DNA of 64,000 nucleotides from Anaerolineales bacterium (lineage in GTDB: Bacteria > Chloroflexota > Anaerolineae > Anaerolineales > Villigracilaceae). Shown piece after piece: positions 1-6,878 of this stretch. A program made the translations under genes and the position numbers. The DNA is taken from NCBI GenBank assembly GCA_020634885.1, contig JACKAW010000005.1:248001-312000 (forward strand). Reading direction: 5' to 3'. Below the pieces are notes generated by a model, which was not told where the DNA came from, made no database searches, and saw only the letters and a list, made by a program, of their open reading frames with translations. Each line of letters opens with the position of its first letter. Position 1 is the stretch's first letter.

Positions 1-229
1 AATCGCCAAAATTGCCGTAGAATACGACATCCCGTTGTGGAATCTGTGGGCGGCGCTGCAACCCCTGCCCAATCAAGGTCACGAAACTGTTCTGAACGAT
101 GGCTTCCATCTTTCGTTCTCGCGTAATTTTTTTGATCAGCCCAAGAACATGCTCAGCGGCTGGCCTTGGCGTAATCTCACAGCCTTGCAGGCATTGGATT
201 CTGTGAGGCGAGGGTTGCAGGAGCAATAA
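1..229 (+). CDS. SGNH/GDSL-type hydrolase, C-terminal end (partial)
   Basis: The reading frame enters from the left edge (first full codon at base 2) and stops at 229, so only about 75 C-terminal residues are visible. The segment contains NDGFHLSF, which fits block V of SGNH/GDSL hydrolases (Asp-x-x-His, the catalytic Asp/His of the esterase triad). The nucleophile Ser and the oxyanion Gly/Asn blocks would lie outside the window. It is followed by an acyl carrier protein and a fatty acyl-AMP ligase on the same strand, so a role in moving or removing acyl groups on an exported polymer is plausible, but that is inference. Family assignment rests on one motif plus context. Confidence 0.5.
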   Translation, partial: IAKIAVEYDIPLWNLWAALQPLPNQGHETVLNDGFHLSFSRNFFDQPKNMLSGWPWRNLTALQALDSVRRGLQEQ

Positions 230-235
230 AATCTT

Positions 236-307
236 AACCACAGATAGACACAGATAAACTGGATTTTACAGACCAAACATCTTTGTTCATCCGCGTTCAT
301 CTGTGGT
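236..307. repeat. Dispersed-type palindromic intergenic repeat (ACCACAGAT arms)
   Basis: Perfect 9-bp arms ACCACAGAT (237-245) and ATCTGTGGT (299-307) enclose further CACAGAT and GTTCATC words. It fills most of the gap between the SGNH gene and the acyl carrier protein gene. This word pattern resembles a short non-coding repeat I know from many bacterial genomes, but copy number here cannot be tested. Confidence 0.55.
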
Positions 308-331
308 GAAATATTCAAAAGGAATCAACTC

Positions 332-577
332 ATGACTACTGAAATCATCACCCCAATTGCAAAGTTCATTGCCGAAAAAATTCTCAAGCAACCGAGCAAA
401 GTCATCTCCGCCGATGAAGCCCTCATTTCCAGCGGATTGATCGACTCGTTTAGCTTGATGGATCTCGCTCTTTTCATCGAAGATACCTTCGGCGTCCGCG
501 TGGAAGATACTGAATTGAACGCGGAGACGTTCGACAATCTGGAACAACTTGCCAGCCTAATCGCTTCACGCAAGTAA
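332..577 (+). CDS. Acyl carrier protein
   Basis: 81 residues, the normal length for a free-standing acyl carrier protein. The phosphopantetheine attachment site is Ser39 in GLIDSFSLMDL; the residue after the Ser is Phe instead of the more common Leu. It would carry an acyl or aminoacyl group on a 4'-phosphopantetheine arm in the cytosol. The ATG has a good Shine-Dalgarno (AAAGGA, 9 nt upstream). It lies 42 nt before the fatty acyl-AMP ligase, the enzyme class that loads such carriers, so the two probably work as a pair. It is more likely a specialised DltC/PKS-type carrier than the housekeeping AcpP, because no fatty-acid synthase genes are near. Confidence 0.88.
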   Translation: MTTEIITPIAKFIAEKILKQPSKVISADEALISSGLIDSFSLMDLALFIEDTFGVRVEDTELNAETFDNLEQLASLIASRK

Positions 578-586
578 ATCACCCAT

Positions 587-614
587 ATTCTGCATTCATC
601 ATTCTTCACTCTGC
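587..614 (+). repeat. Tandem heptamer array ahead of the acyl-AMP ligase start
   Basis: Four consecutive 7-bp units, ATTCTGC, ATTCATC, ATTCTTC, ACTCTGC, run directly into the ATG at 620 (a fifth unit ATTTAAT would overlap it). The array occupies the place where a Shine-Dalgarno would be, and none is present. Confidence 0.7.
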
Positions 615-619
615 ATTTA

Positions 620-2302
620 ATGACCACCCTCCCGAATCTCCTTCAAAACTCCTATCAAGAGATCCCCGACAAGACCAGCATCATCTTGCAGCACGCCGGT
701 CAAGCGGATAAGCCTCTCTCCTATCGCGATCTGATCCGCGGCGCGAATCGTTTTGCATTAACGTACGCCCGCGAAGGAATCAAACCCGGCGAGGTAGTTA
801 TTCTGATCCTGCAACACGGCGAGGACTTGGTCTATGCTTTTTGGGGTGCGATTCTGCATGGTGCGATTCCTTCCATCATGCCATTCCTCACCGAGAAGCT
901 CGCGCCCGAAAAATATCGCGCCGACCTCTCTTCGCTGATCTCCATCACTAAGCCCACCACCATTGTCACCTACCCTGAGTTTGAAGCCGAAGTCCGCAGT
1001 GCACTGACTGATGGCGATTCGGTCAAGCATGTGATTCTCGCAAACACCATCGAAGCCGAAACCGAACCAAACTTTGATTCTCTTCAAGGCTTCAAATCAT
1101 TACCTGAAGATATCGTCGTGCTGCAACATTCTTCCGGCACAACCGGTTTGCAAAAAGGCGTGGCGCTTTCGCATCGCGCGGTGCTCAACCAACTCAACGT
1201 CTATAGCCAAACCCTGCGCATCGACCCCACCAGCGACGTCATCGTTTCGTGGCTGCCGCTTTATCACGACATGGGCTTCATCGCTTGCTTTCTCATGCCC
1301 GTGTTGTTACGCGTTCCGCTCGTCAACATGTCGCCCTTCGATTGGGTGCGAGCGCCGTATAAATTGCATCAAGCTACTTCGCAATACAAAGGCACGCTCA
1401 CTTGGCTTCCCAACTTTGCTTACAACTTTTGCGCTCATAAAATCCGCGAGCGCAATCTTGAAGGTGTTGACCTTTCCTCATGGCGCGCCATCATCAACTG
1501 CTCCGAGCCGGTGCATGTTGAAAGCCATGATCTATTCCATGAAAAATTTGCGGCGTATGGATTGAAGAAGTCCGCGCTGCAAACCTGTTATGCCATGGCA
1601 GAGAACGTCTTCGCCGTGACTCAAAGCCCATTGGATGGAACTCCCGCCGTGGATGTGATCGACCGTGAGACCTTCATGACTCAGCGCCTCGCGACTCCGC
1701 CCAAGCCCGATTCGCCCTCCATGCAGATGACTTCGTCCGGGCATCCGCTCCCTAATGTAAAAATCCGCATCGTGGACGAAAGCTTCGGCGACCTGCCAGA
1801 CCGAACCGTGGGTGAGATCGCTGTCCAAAGCGACTGTATGCTGACCGAATACTTCAACCGCCCCGATGCAACCGAATCCGCGATTAAGAACGGTTGGTAC
1901 CTGACTGGCGACTTTGGTTATATCTCCAATGGTGAGTTGTACGTTTCAGGACGCAAGAAAGACCTCATCATTGTTGGCGGCAAGAACGTGTATCCGCAAG
2001 ATCTGGAATCACTCGCCAGTGAAGTGGACGGAGTCCACAAAGGACGAGTCGTCGCCTTTGGCATGTATGACGAAGAAGAAGGCACCGAGGAAGTAGTCAT
2101 CATTGCCGAAGCAGAATCAACTGTCCCGTCGGAGATGGAGGCGATAGCGGACGCCATCCGCAAGCACGTCACCAAAAGTTCCGCCGTCGCGCTGCGCCAT
2201 GTCAAAGTGGTGGATGATAAATGGATCATCAAGACATCCAGCGGCAAGACGGCAAGGTCGGCAAATAAAGAAAAATATTTTAAAGAAAACGGTAAGGTTT
2301 AA
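620..2302 (+). CDS. Fatty acyl-AMP ligase (AMP-dependent synthetase)
   Basis: 560 residues with ANL-superfamily motifs: the phosphate-binding loop HSSGTTGLQKG near residue 171, the aromatic/acid region YLTGDFGYI near 433, and GRKKDLIIVGGKNVYPQDLE near 444-463. The last motif and the length fit fatty acyl-AMP ligases, which activate a carboxylic acid as acyl-AMP and transfer it to an acyl carrier protein rather than to CoA. The carrier gene lies just upstream. The start at 620 has no Shine-Dalgarno; tandem heptamers sit there instead, so translation may depend on coupling to the carrier gene. A standard acyl-CoA ligase is the main alternative. A terminator follows at 2311. Confidence 0.85.
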   Translation: MTTLPNLLQNSYQEIPDKTSIILQHAGQADKPLSYRDLIRGANRFALTYAREGIKPGEVVILILQHGEDLVYAFWGAILHGAIPSIMPFLTEKLAPEKYRADLSSLISITKPTTIVTYPEFEAEVRSALTDGDSVKHVILANTIEAETEPNFDSLQGFKSLPEDIVVLQHSSGTTGLQKGVALSHRAVLNQLNVYSQTLRIDPTSDVIVSWLPLYHDMGFIACFLMPVLLRVPLVNMSPFDWVRAPYKLHQATSQYKGTLTWLPNFAYNFCAHKIRERNLEGVDLSSWRAIINCSEPVHVESHDLFHEKFAAYGLKKSALQTCYAMAENVFAVTQSPLDGTPAVDVIDRETFMTQRLATPPKPDSPSMQMTSSGHPLPNVKIRIVDESFGDLPDRTVGEIAVQSDCMLTEYFNRPDATESAIKNGWYLTGDFGYISNGELYVSGRKKDLIIVGGKNVYPQDLESLASEVDGVHKGRVVAFGMYDEEEGTEEVVIIAEAESTVPSEMEAIADAIRKHVTKSSAVALRHVKVVDDKWIIKTSSGKTARSANKEKYFKENGKV

Positions 2303-2310
2303 ACTCTGAT

Positions 2311-2339
2311 GAGCATCCTGATAGGGGTGCTCTTTTTTT
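2311..2339 (+). terminator. Rho-independent terminator after the acyl-AMP ligase
   Basis: GAGCATCC and GGGGTGCTC form a short stem, followed by eight T residues. The -35 box of the next promoter begins two bases after the T-run. Confidence 0.8.
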
Positions 2340-2340
2340 C

Positions 2341-2369
2341 TTGACACCCTTATTTTTTGCTTTTATACT
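2341..2369 (+). promoter_or_regulatory. Sigma-70-type promoter of the metal operon
   Basis: A perfect -35 box TTGACA (2341-2346), a 17-bp spacer and -10 box TATACT (2364-2369). Transcription would start near 2376, inside the operator described next. Confidence 0.85.
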
Positions 2370-2389
2370 ATTGAAAATGATTTTCAATA
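2369..2389. promoter_or_regulatory. Fur-family operator (perfect 10-1-10 palindrome)
   Basis: Arms TATTGAAAAT and ATTTTCAATA flank a single central base. The core TGAAAAT-N-ATTTTCA matches the 7-1-7 layout of Fur boxes (TGATAAT-N-ATTATCA) with one symmetric change per arm. It overlaps the last base of the -10 and covers the expected start point, so binding should block transcription. The regulator gene itself is the first gene downstream, indicating autoregulation. Confidence 0.85.
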
Positions 2390-2403
2390 AAGGAGCCGCA
2401 TTT

Positions 2404-2820
2404 ATGTCCGCTGAAAACTGGCTGCAACAATTACAGGATAATGGGTACCGTATCACCGCGGCGCGGCGGGCTGTGGTATTCACGGTTTTTGGGTCGGTAC
2501 ATGCGCTCACCCCGGCGCAAGTGTATGAAATTGCCCGCAAGAAATATCGGGCGTTGGGGTTGGTTACTGTGTATCGTACGCTTGAAAAACTTGAAGAACA
2601 ACACCTTATTCAACGGGTTCACCAACCCGCGGGTTGTCAGGCATTCATCTCGTCTGGCATGGGGCATCAGCATCTTTTGTTATGCGAGCAATGTGGAAAA
2701 GTGGCATTTTTTGAAGGTGATGATCTTGATGCGCTTACAACAGCCATTGCTCAAAAGACCGGTTATCAGATCCATGAACATTGGCTGCAACTTTTTGGTT
2801 TATGTTCGAGTTGTAAATAA
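2404..2820 (+). CDS. Fur-family metal-dependent transcriptional repressor
   Basis: 138 residues from ATG 2404 (GGAG 9 nt upstream); an upstream in-frame TTG at 2341 is rejected because it lies in the promoter. The N-terminal winged helix carries GYRITAARRAVVFTVF and the recognition region LVTVYRTLEKLEE. The C-terminal metal/dimer domain has HQHLLLCEQCGKVAFF with one Cys-x2-Cys pair and a second pair LCSSCK at the extreme C-terminus, the structural Zn(Cys)4 layout of Fur/Zur/PerR. Linkage to a ZnuC/ZnuB-type transporter favours Zur or a Mn-responsive Mur over iron Fur, but the operator looks Fur-like, so the metal is undecided. Confidence 0.9.
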   Translation: MSAENWLQQLQDNGYRITAARRAVVFTVFGSVHALTPAQVYEIARKKYRALGLVTVYRTLEKLEEQHLIQRVHQPAGCQAFISSGMGHQHLLLCEQCGKVAFFEGDDLDALTTAIAQKTGYQIHEHWLQLFGLCSSCK

Positions 2821-2845
2821 ATATTAAAAAATTTAGGAGTTCTTA

Positions 2846-2881
2846 ATGAAAAATATTTTCATTGGGTTTTACCTGTTGTAA
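2846..2881 (+). other. 11-codon ORF, possible remnant of a lost binding-protein gene
   Basis: ATG at 2846 with a Shine-Dalgarno-like AGGAG (2836-2840) encodes MKNIFIGFYLL then TAA. The sequence looks like the start of a signal peptide (Lys followed by a hydrophobic run). It stands where the substrate-binding lipoprotein gene is found in many znu/mnt-type operons. It may be a decayed stub, a coupling ORF, or chance. Confidence 0.3.
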
Positions 2882-2908
2882 ATCTCAGATCATAGATCGA
2901 AAATACAT

Positions 2909-3694
2909 ATGTCACATATACCCCATCGTCTCGAAGTTCAAAACATCAGTATTGGTTATGGAGAAAAGGTCATCTTAAACGACCTGAGTTTTCAGATACC
3001 GCACGGGTCGCGTGTTGCGGTCGTTGGTCCCAATGGTGCGGGAAAGTCCACGCTCTTTAAAGCGCTGGTTGGCTTGCTTCCGCTGCAAGGCGGGCAAATC
3101 TTTATTCATGGTGAGCCGCTGGGTTCTCATCAGGATTGTGTTGCCTATGTCCCTCAACGTGAGGAAGTGGATTGGCGTTTCCCCGTCACAGTGGAAGATG
3201 TGGTGATGATGGGGCGTTTCTCACAAATAGGCTGGCTTAAGCGGGCTTCATCGTACGATAAACAACGCGTTCAAACCAGCCTTTCGCAAATGGGTATTGC
3301 CGACCTTGCCCAAAGGTCCATTGGGCAACTTTCTGGTGGGCAGCAACAAAGGGCGTTTCTTGCCCGTGCGTTGGCGCAAGAGCCGCACATCCTCTTAATG
3401 GACGAACCTTTTACAGGCGTGGATGTGACCACGCAGGAGATGACCCTGAAGCTGTTGGAGCACTTGCAGGAACATGAAGTGACTGCGATTGTTTCAACTC
3501 ATGACTTGAACCTTGCCAGTTCGCGTTTTGATTATGTGCTTTTGATAAATCATCGCCTGATCGCATTTGGCAAGCCGCAAGATGTGTTTGCCAAAGAGAA
3601 CCTGGCACAGGCATTTGGTAATTCATTGCTGGTCATGGAGAACGGGGTGATGTTAGTGGATGAATGTTGCCCGCCTGAAAGTGAGGCGAAATGA
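2909..3694 (+). CDS. Metal ABC transporter, ATP-binding protein (ZnuC/MntB type)
   Basis: 261 residues. Walker A GPNGAGKST near residue 41, the family-typical PQREEVDWRFPVTVEDVV stretch near 82-99, ABC signature LSGGQQQR near 143, Walker B ILLMDEPF, and the H-loop STHD. This pattern is that of metal ATPases of the zinc/manganese type, which power uptake through a paired permease. The stop overlaps the permease start by four bases (ATGA at 3691), implying translational coupling. The Shine-Dalgarno is weak. The matching substrate-binding protein gene is absent from this operon. Confidence 0.9.
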   Translation: MSHIPHRLEVQNISIGYGEKVILNDLSFQIPHGSRVAVVGPNGAGKSTLFKALVGLLPLQGGQIFIHGEPLGSHQDCVAYVPQREEVDWRFPVTVEDVVMMGRFSQIGWLKRASSYDKQRVQTSLSQMGIADLAQRSIGQLSGGQQQRAFLARALAQEPHILLMDEPFTGVDVTTQEMTLKLLEHLQEHEVTAIVSTHDLNLASSRFDYVLLINHRLIAFGKPQDVFAKENLAQAFGNSLLVMENGVMLVDECCPPESEAK

Positions 3695-4506
3695 ACTGGC
3701 TTCTCGAACCGCTGACCTATGAATTCATGCAGCGTGGACTGCTCGCCTCGGTCATTGTTGGGGTGCTGTGTGCGGTGATGGGGACGTACGTTGTTTTGCG
3801 CGGCATGGCTTTCCTTGGCGATGCCATGGCGCACGCCATACTCCCTGGTGTGGCAATTGCCTACATCCTAAAAGGCGACCTTCTCATTGGCGCAGGCGCC
3901 GCTGCTGTTGCCATTGCTCTTACCATTGGCTTTTTCACCAAAGACGGCACGGTTAAGGAAGATACTGCCATTGGTATCTTGTTTGCGGCGGCATTGTCGC
4001 TGGGTGTGGCACTGATCAGCACCATGCAAACCTACGCCGTAGACTTATCTCACATCCTCTTCGGGAATGTGTTGGGCGTCAGCGCCGGTGACCTGTGGCT
4101 GATCGGCGGGTTGAGTCTTGCCATTCTTCTCACGGTGGCGCTTTTATACAAACCGTTCCTTGTGATCTCATTTGACCCTGTTCTTGCCGCCACCCTGCGC
4201 CTGCCCGCCGAGTTGTTACGCAACCTTATGCTTGTATTACTTGCGCTGACGGTAGTCGTCTCGCTGCAAACAGTGGGGGTTAGCCTTGCCGCTGCCATGC
4301 TCGTCACGCCCGCCGCCACTGCCTATCTGCTCACCCGCCGTCTTGCCCCCATGATGATCGTCTCGGCGTTGATCGGCGCATTGTCTTCTGTCATTGGGTT
4401 ATACCTCTCTTATTATTTCAACATTGTCTCCGGCTCCGCCATCGTGCTGACCGCCACCCTGTTCTTTTTGTTGGGCTTTATTTGGAAAAGACTGAGAAAA
4501 GCCTAG
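3691..4506 (+). CDS. Metal ABC transporter, permease (ZnuB/MntC type)
   Basis: 271 residues, highly hydrophobic, with about eight membrane helices. It contains the ABC-3 family pattern GTYVVLRGMAFLGDAMAHA near residues 31-49, where the conserved small/charged residues line the metal path. It forms the membrane channel driven by the ATPase encoded just upstream and overlapping by four bases. A strong terminator follows at 4523, closing the regulator-ATPase-permease operon. Confidence 0.9.
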   Translation: MNWLLEPLTYEFMQRGLLASVIVGVLCAVMGTYVVLRGMAFLGDAMAHAILPGVAIAYILKGDLLIGAGAAAVAIALTIGFFTKDGTVKEDTAIGILFAAALSLGVALISTMQTYAVDLSHILFGNVLGVSAGDLWLIGGLSLAILLTVALLYKPFLVISFDPVLAATLRLPAELLRNLMLVLLALTVVVSLQTVGVSLAAAMLVTPAATAYLLTRRLAPMMIVSALIGALSSVIGLYLSYYFNIVSGSAIVLTATLFFLLGFIWKRLRKA

Positions 4507-4522
4507 CGCCCAAATAATTTAA

Positions 4523-4563
4523 ATGCCGAGCATGGATGACCATCCATACTCGGCATTTTTTTG
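4523..4563 (+). terminator. Rho-independent terminator of the metal operon
   Basis: 16-bp arms (4523-4538 and 4541-4556) with one mismatch, followed by a run of T to about 4563. Confidence 0.85.
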
Positions 4564-4604
4564 TATAGTACCAATGGTCATGTGCCAAATCCCCCGTTGG
4601 TTCA

Positions 4605-4632
4605 TTGTTGTATGGACTGAAATCCATATAAT
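4605..4632 (+). promoter_or_regulatory. Promoter of the SRPBCC gene
   Basis: TTGTTG (4605-4610), 16-bp spacer, TATAAT (4627-4632); the ATG at 4669 has its own AAGGAGA Shine-Dalgarno. Confidence 0.6.
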
Positions 4633-4668
4633 GAGCAAATAATTTACAAATAGAACAAGGAGATAGAA

Positions 4669-5109
4669 ATGGCGCTTATTGAAACCTCGATTACCATCAA
4701 TGCCTCACCGGAGAAGATCTTTGCTTATGTATCCAGTTTGGATGCGTTGAAAAATGAATATGTCACAGCCATTGAAGCTGATGGTCCAATCAAGCTCGGA
4801 ACCAAGATCAACACCACCATCAAAGCCGCAATGGGACCAGTAAACGTGATCACATCTGAAGTGATCGCCTACGAAGAAAACAAGATATTCGGTACAAAGA
4901 CCATTGCCAAACCGCCCGCCTCTGATGTGATCAGCACCTACATCCTCGAAGCGGCTGGCAGTGGAACCAAGGTCACCTTGCAGACCGAAGCCATGCTCAC
5001 TGTTCCGGGAATGCCCTCCATGCCCGGCATGGAAGATATGATGCGCAACCAAATGAAAGCCGGGTATGATGCAGCCCTTGCAGCCTTGAAAAAGAAACTG
5101 GAAGGCTAA
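4669..5109 (+). CDS. SRPBCC-domain protein (CoxG/polyketide-cyclase-like)
   Basis: 146 residues beginning MALIETSITINASPEKIFAY, the typical opening strand and helix of the START/SRPBCC fold, which forms a deep hydrophobic pocket for ligands. The C-terminal long helix MMRNQMKAGYDAALAALKKKLEG completes the fold. The ligand is unknown. It has a good Shine-Dalgarno and stands alone between two terminators, so it is a single-gene unit. Methionine-rich PGMPSMPGMEDMM just before the last helix is unusual. Confidence 0.75.
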   Translation: MALIETSITINASPEKIFAYVSSLDALKNEYVTAIEADGPIKLGTKINTTIKAAMGPVNVITSEVIAYEENKIFGTKTIAKPPASDVISTYILEAAGSGTKVTLQTEAMLTVPGMPSMPGMEDMMRNQMKAGYDAALAALKKKLEG

Positions 5110-5139
5110 ACCCAATTCGTTTCATTCGGTAAAATTCAG

Positions 5140-5169
5140 CCTCCTGCGAAATCAAGCAGGAGGTTTCTT
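5140..5169 (+). terminator. Rho-independent terminator after the SRPBCC gene
   Basis: Perfect CCTCCTGC/GCAGGAGG arms (5140-5147, 5156-5163) with an 8-base loop and a T-rich tail. Confidence 0.75.
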
Positions 5170-5228
5170 ATTGCATGGTTTTTTCAAGATCATTTGACGA
5201 GTTGTATTTTCTATGACGTGCTTGGAAC

Positions 5229-5299
5229 GCGAATTTCACGAATGAACGAATTTTAAAGGGGTATTCGTGAAATTCGCCTTTTCGCGGAGTTCGCGTTAA
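5229..5299. repeat. Palindromic intergenic repeat (GCGAATTTCACGAAT arms)
   Basis: A perfect 15-bp inverted repeat (5229-5243 and 5263-5277) around a 19-base loop, followed by more TTCGCG words. There is no T-run and no coding potential. It looks like a dispersed REP-type element rather than a terminator. Confidence 0.55.
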
Positions 5300-5381
5300 G
5301 ATTTTCATGACCTCGGAATAGCCATGTTTCTTATTGCATAATGCCTTTCACGGCATTTTAACAAGCGGTAGAATTGCCCCC

Positions 5382-6878
5382 ATGCAAAATAATAAAAAGA
5401 CCATCCTTTCCCTGCTTGCCATCATTTTTATCCTTTCTGCCTGTTCAACCCCGCAAGGAACAGCAAGCCCCACAAACACCGAACAGGCTTTTGTGGAATT
5501 GCCTGCCACAAATACCCCCGCGCAGCCTACCGAAACTCCGTTGCCAACAAACACCCCTCTGCCTGTGTTGGAACGCGCCAAATACACACTCAACACAACC
5601 ATTGATTACGATGCAAAAACCATCGCTGTAGATCAAACCATCCTCTACCCGAACCTGACTGGCAACCAACTGACCGCATTGGTCATTGCGGTTGTCCCCA
5701 ATCTATGGGATGGAAGTTTTACACTCAACAGCCTCGCCGTGGACGGTCAACCCGTCACCAATTACACCCTCAATGAACAGCGGCTCGACATTCCACTCGT
5801 CTCCATGCTGCCGGTCAATGCTATGGTGGAAATAAAAATTCAATATTCGCTCAACCTGCCCTTCGCCGAACAGGAAGACCCCAGCGTGTCACGTCCGCGT
5901 ATTTACGGCTACACCAGCAGGCAACTCAACCTCGTCAACTGGTATCCCTTCGTAGTGCCAAATATCAACGGCGAATGGATCCTGCACGACCCGTGGTATT
6001 ACGGCGAACATCTGGTGTATGACTCCGCCGACTACGAAGTCAACCTATCTTTCACCCCTTCAGGTCTCACTCCCATTGTCGCATCCAGCGGCGTGCCCGA
6101 ACCTCAGGCAGATGGCTCCACCCGTTACACCATCACCTCTGCACGGACTTTTGCCCTCGCCGCCAGCCGCGACTTTCAAACCTCCAGCACGCAAGTTGGA
6201 GATGTGGTTCTCACGAGCTATTACTTCCCATTCAACGAAGCAGGCGGACAGGGTGCCCTGCAAGCCTCGGCACAGGCATTGCAAGTTTATAGCGCCCGCT
6301 TTGGCGCATACCCGCACAAAAGCCTCGCCATCGTAATGGGCGACTTTAACGATGGTATGGAATACTCCGCCTTCTTCTACCTAAGCAAAGACTTCTACAA
6401 CCTCTACGATGGCACCCCCGCCAACTACCTCACCTTTGTCGCCGTCCACGAAACGGCACATCAATGGTGGTTTGAACAGGTCGCCAACGATCAGGCGCTG
6501 CAACCCTGGCTCGATGAAACCCTTGCCACCTATTCTGAACGGGTCTATTACGAAAACACCTACCCAGACCTGCTCTCATGGTGGTGGTCCTACCGCATAG
6601 ACTTTTACAACCCCGAAGGCTTTGTAGATATTCCCATCTACGAAGGACAGGGCTTCCGCACTTACACCAACGCCGCTTATTTTCAAGGCGCCTACTTCCT
6701 TGAAAAAGTCCGCCAGCGCATCGGCGACGAAGCCTTCTACGCATTTATTCAAACCTACCTCAGCCAGGGGCGCGGCAAGATCGTCACCGCCAACGACTTC
6801 TTCAACCTGCTCCGCGCCAGTTCGAGTACCGATATCTCCGACCTCATCAACCAATACTTCCGCAGCGTCTATCAATGA
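5382..6878 (+). CDS. M1-family metallopeptidase lipoprotein, copy 1
   Basis: 498 residues from ATG 5382. Residues about 5-20 form a lipoprotein signal peptide ending in the lipobox LSAC, followed by a Thr/Pro-rich linker to about residue 65, so the enzyme is anchored outside the cell membrane. The zinc site is HETAH at 356-360 with the third ligand Glu379 (HExxH-x18-E), as in M1 gluzincins. The usual upstream GxMEN exopeptidase motif appears as a GMEYSAF-like variant, so substrate range may differ from classical aminopeptidases. A longer start at 5334 is unlikely. There is no Shine-Dalgarno; TAGAAT ends 7 nt before the ATG, suggesting a leaderless mRNA. The next paralogue overlaps by four bases. 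Confidence 0.88.
   Translation: MQNNKKTILSLLAIIFILSACSTPQGTASPTNTEQAFVELPATNTPAQPTETPLPTNTPLPVLERAKYTLNTTIDYDAKTIAVDQTILYPNLTGNQLTALVIAVVPNLWDGSFTLNSLAVDGQPVTNYTLNEQRLDIPLVSMLPVNAMVEIKIQYSLNLPFAEQEDPSVSRPRIYGYTSRQLNLVNWYPFVVPNINGEWILHDPWYYGEHLVYDSADYEVNLSFTPSGLTPIVASSGVPEPQADGSTRYTITSARTFALAASRDFQTSSTQVGDVVLTSYYFPFNEAGGQGALQASAQALQVYSARFGAYPHKSLAIVMGDFNDGMEYSAFFYLSKDFYNLYDGTPANYLTFVAVHETAHQWWFEQVANDQALQPWLDETLATYSERVYYENTYPDLLSWWWSYRIDFYNPEGFVDIPIYEGQGFRTYTNAAYFQGAYFLEKVRQRIGDEAFYAFIQTYLSQGRGKIVTANDFFNLLRASSSTDISDLINQYFRSVYQ

Noticed and set aside
2341..2403. N-terminal extension of the Fur-family protein from TTG 2341
   Set aside because: The segment is the promoter and operator; ATG 2404 has a good ribosome site and the normal family start.
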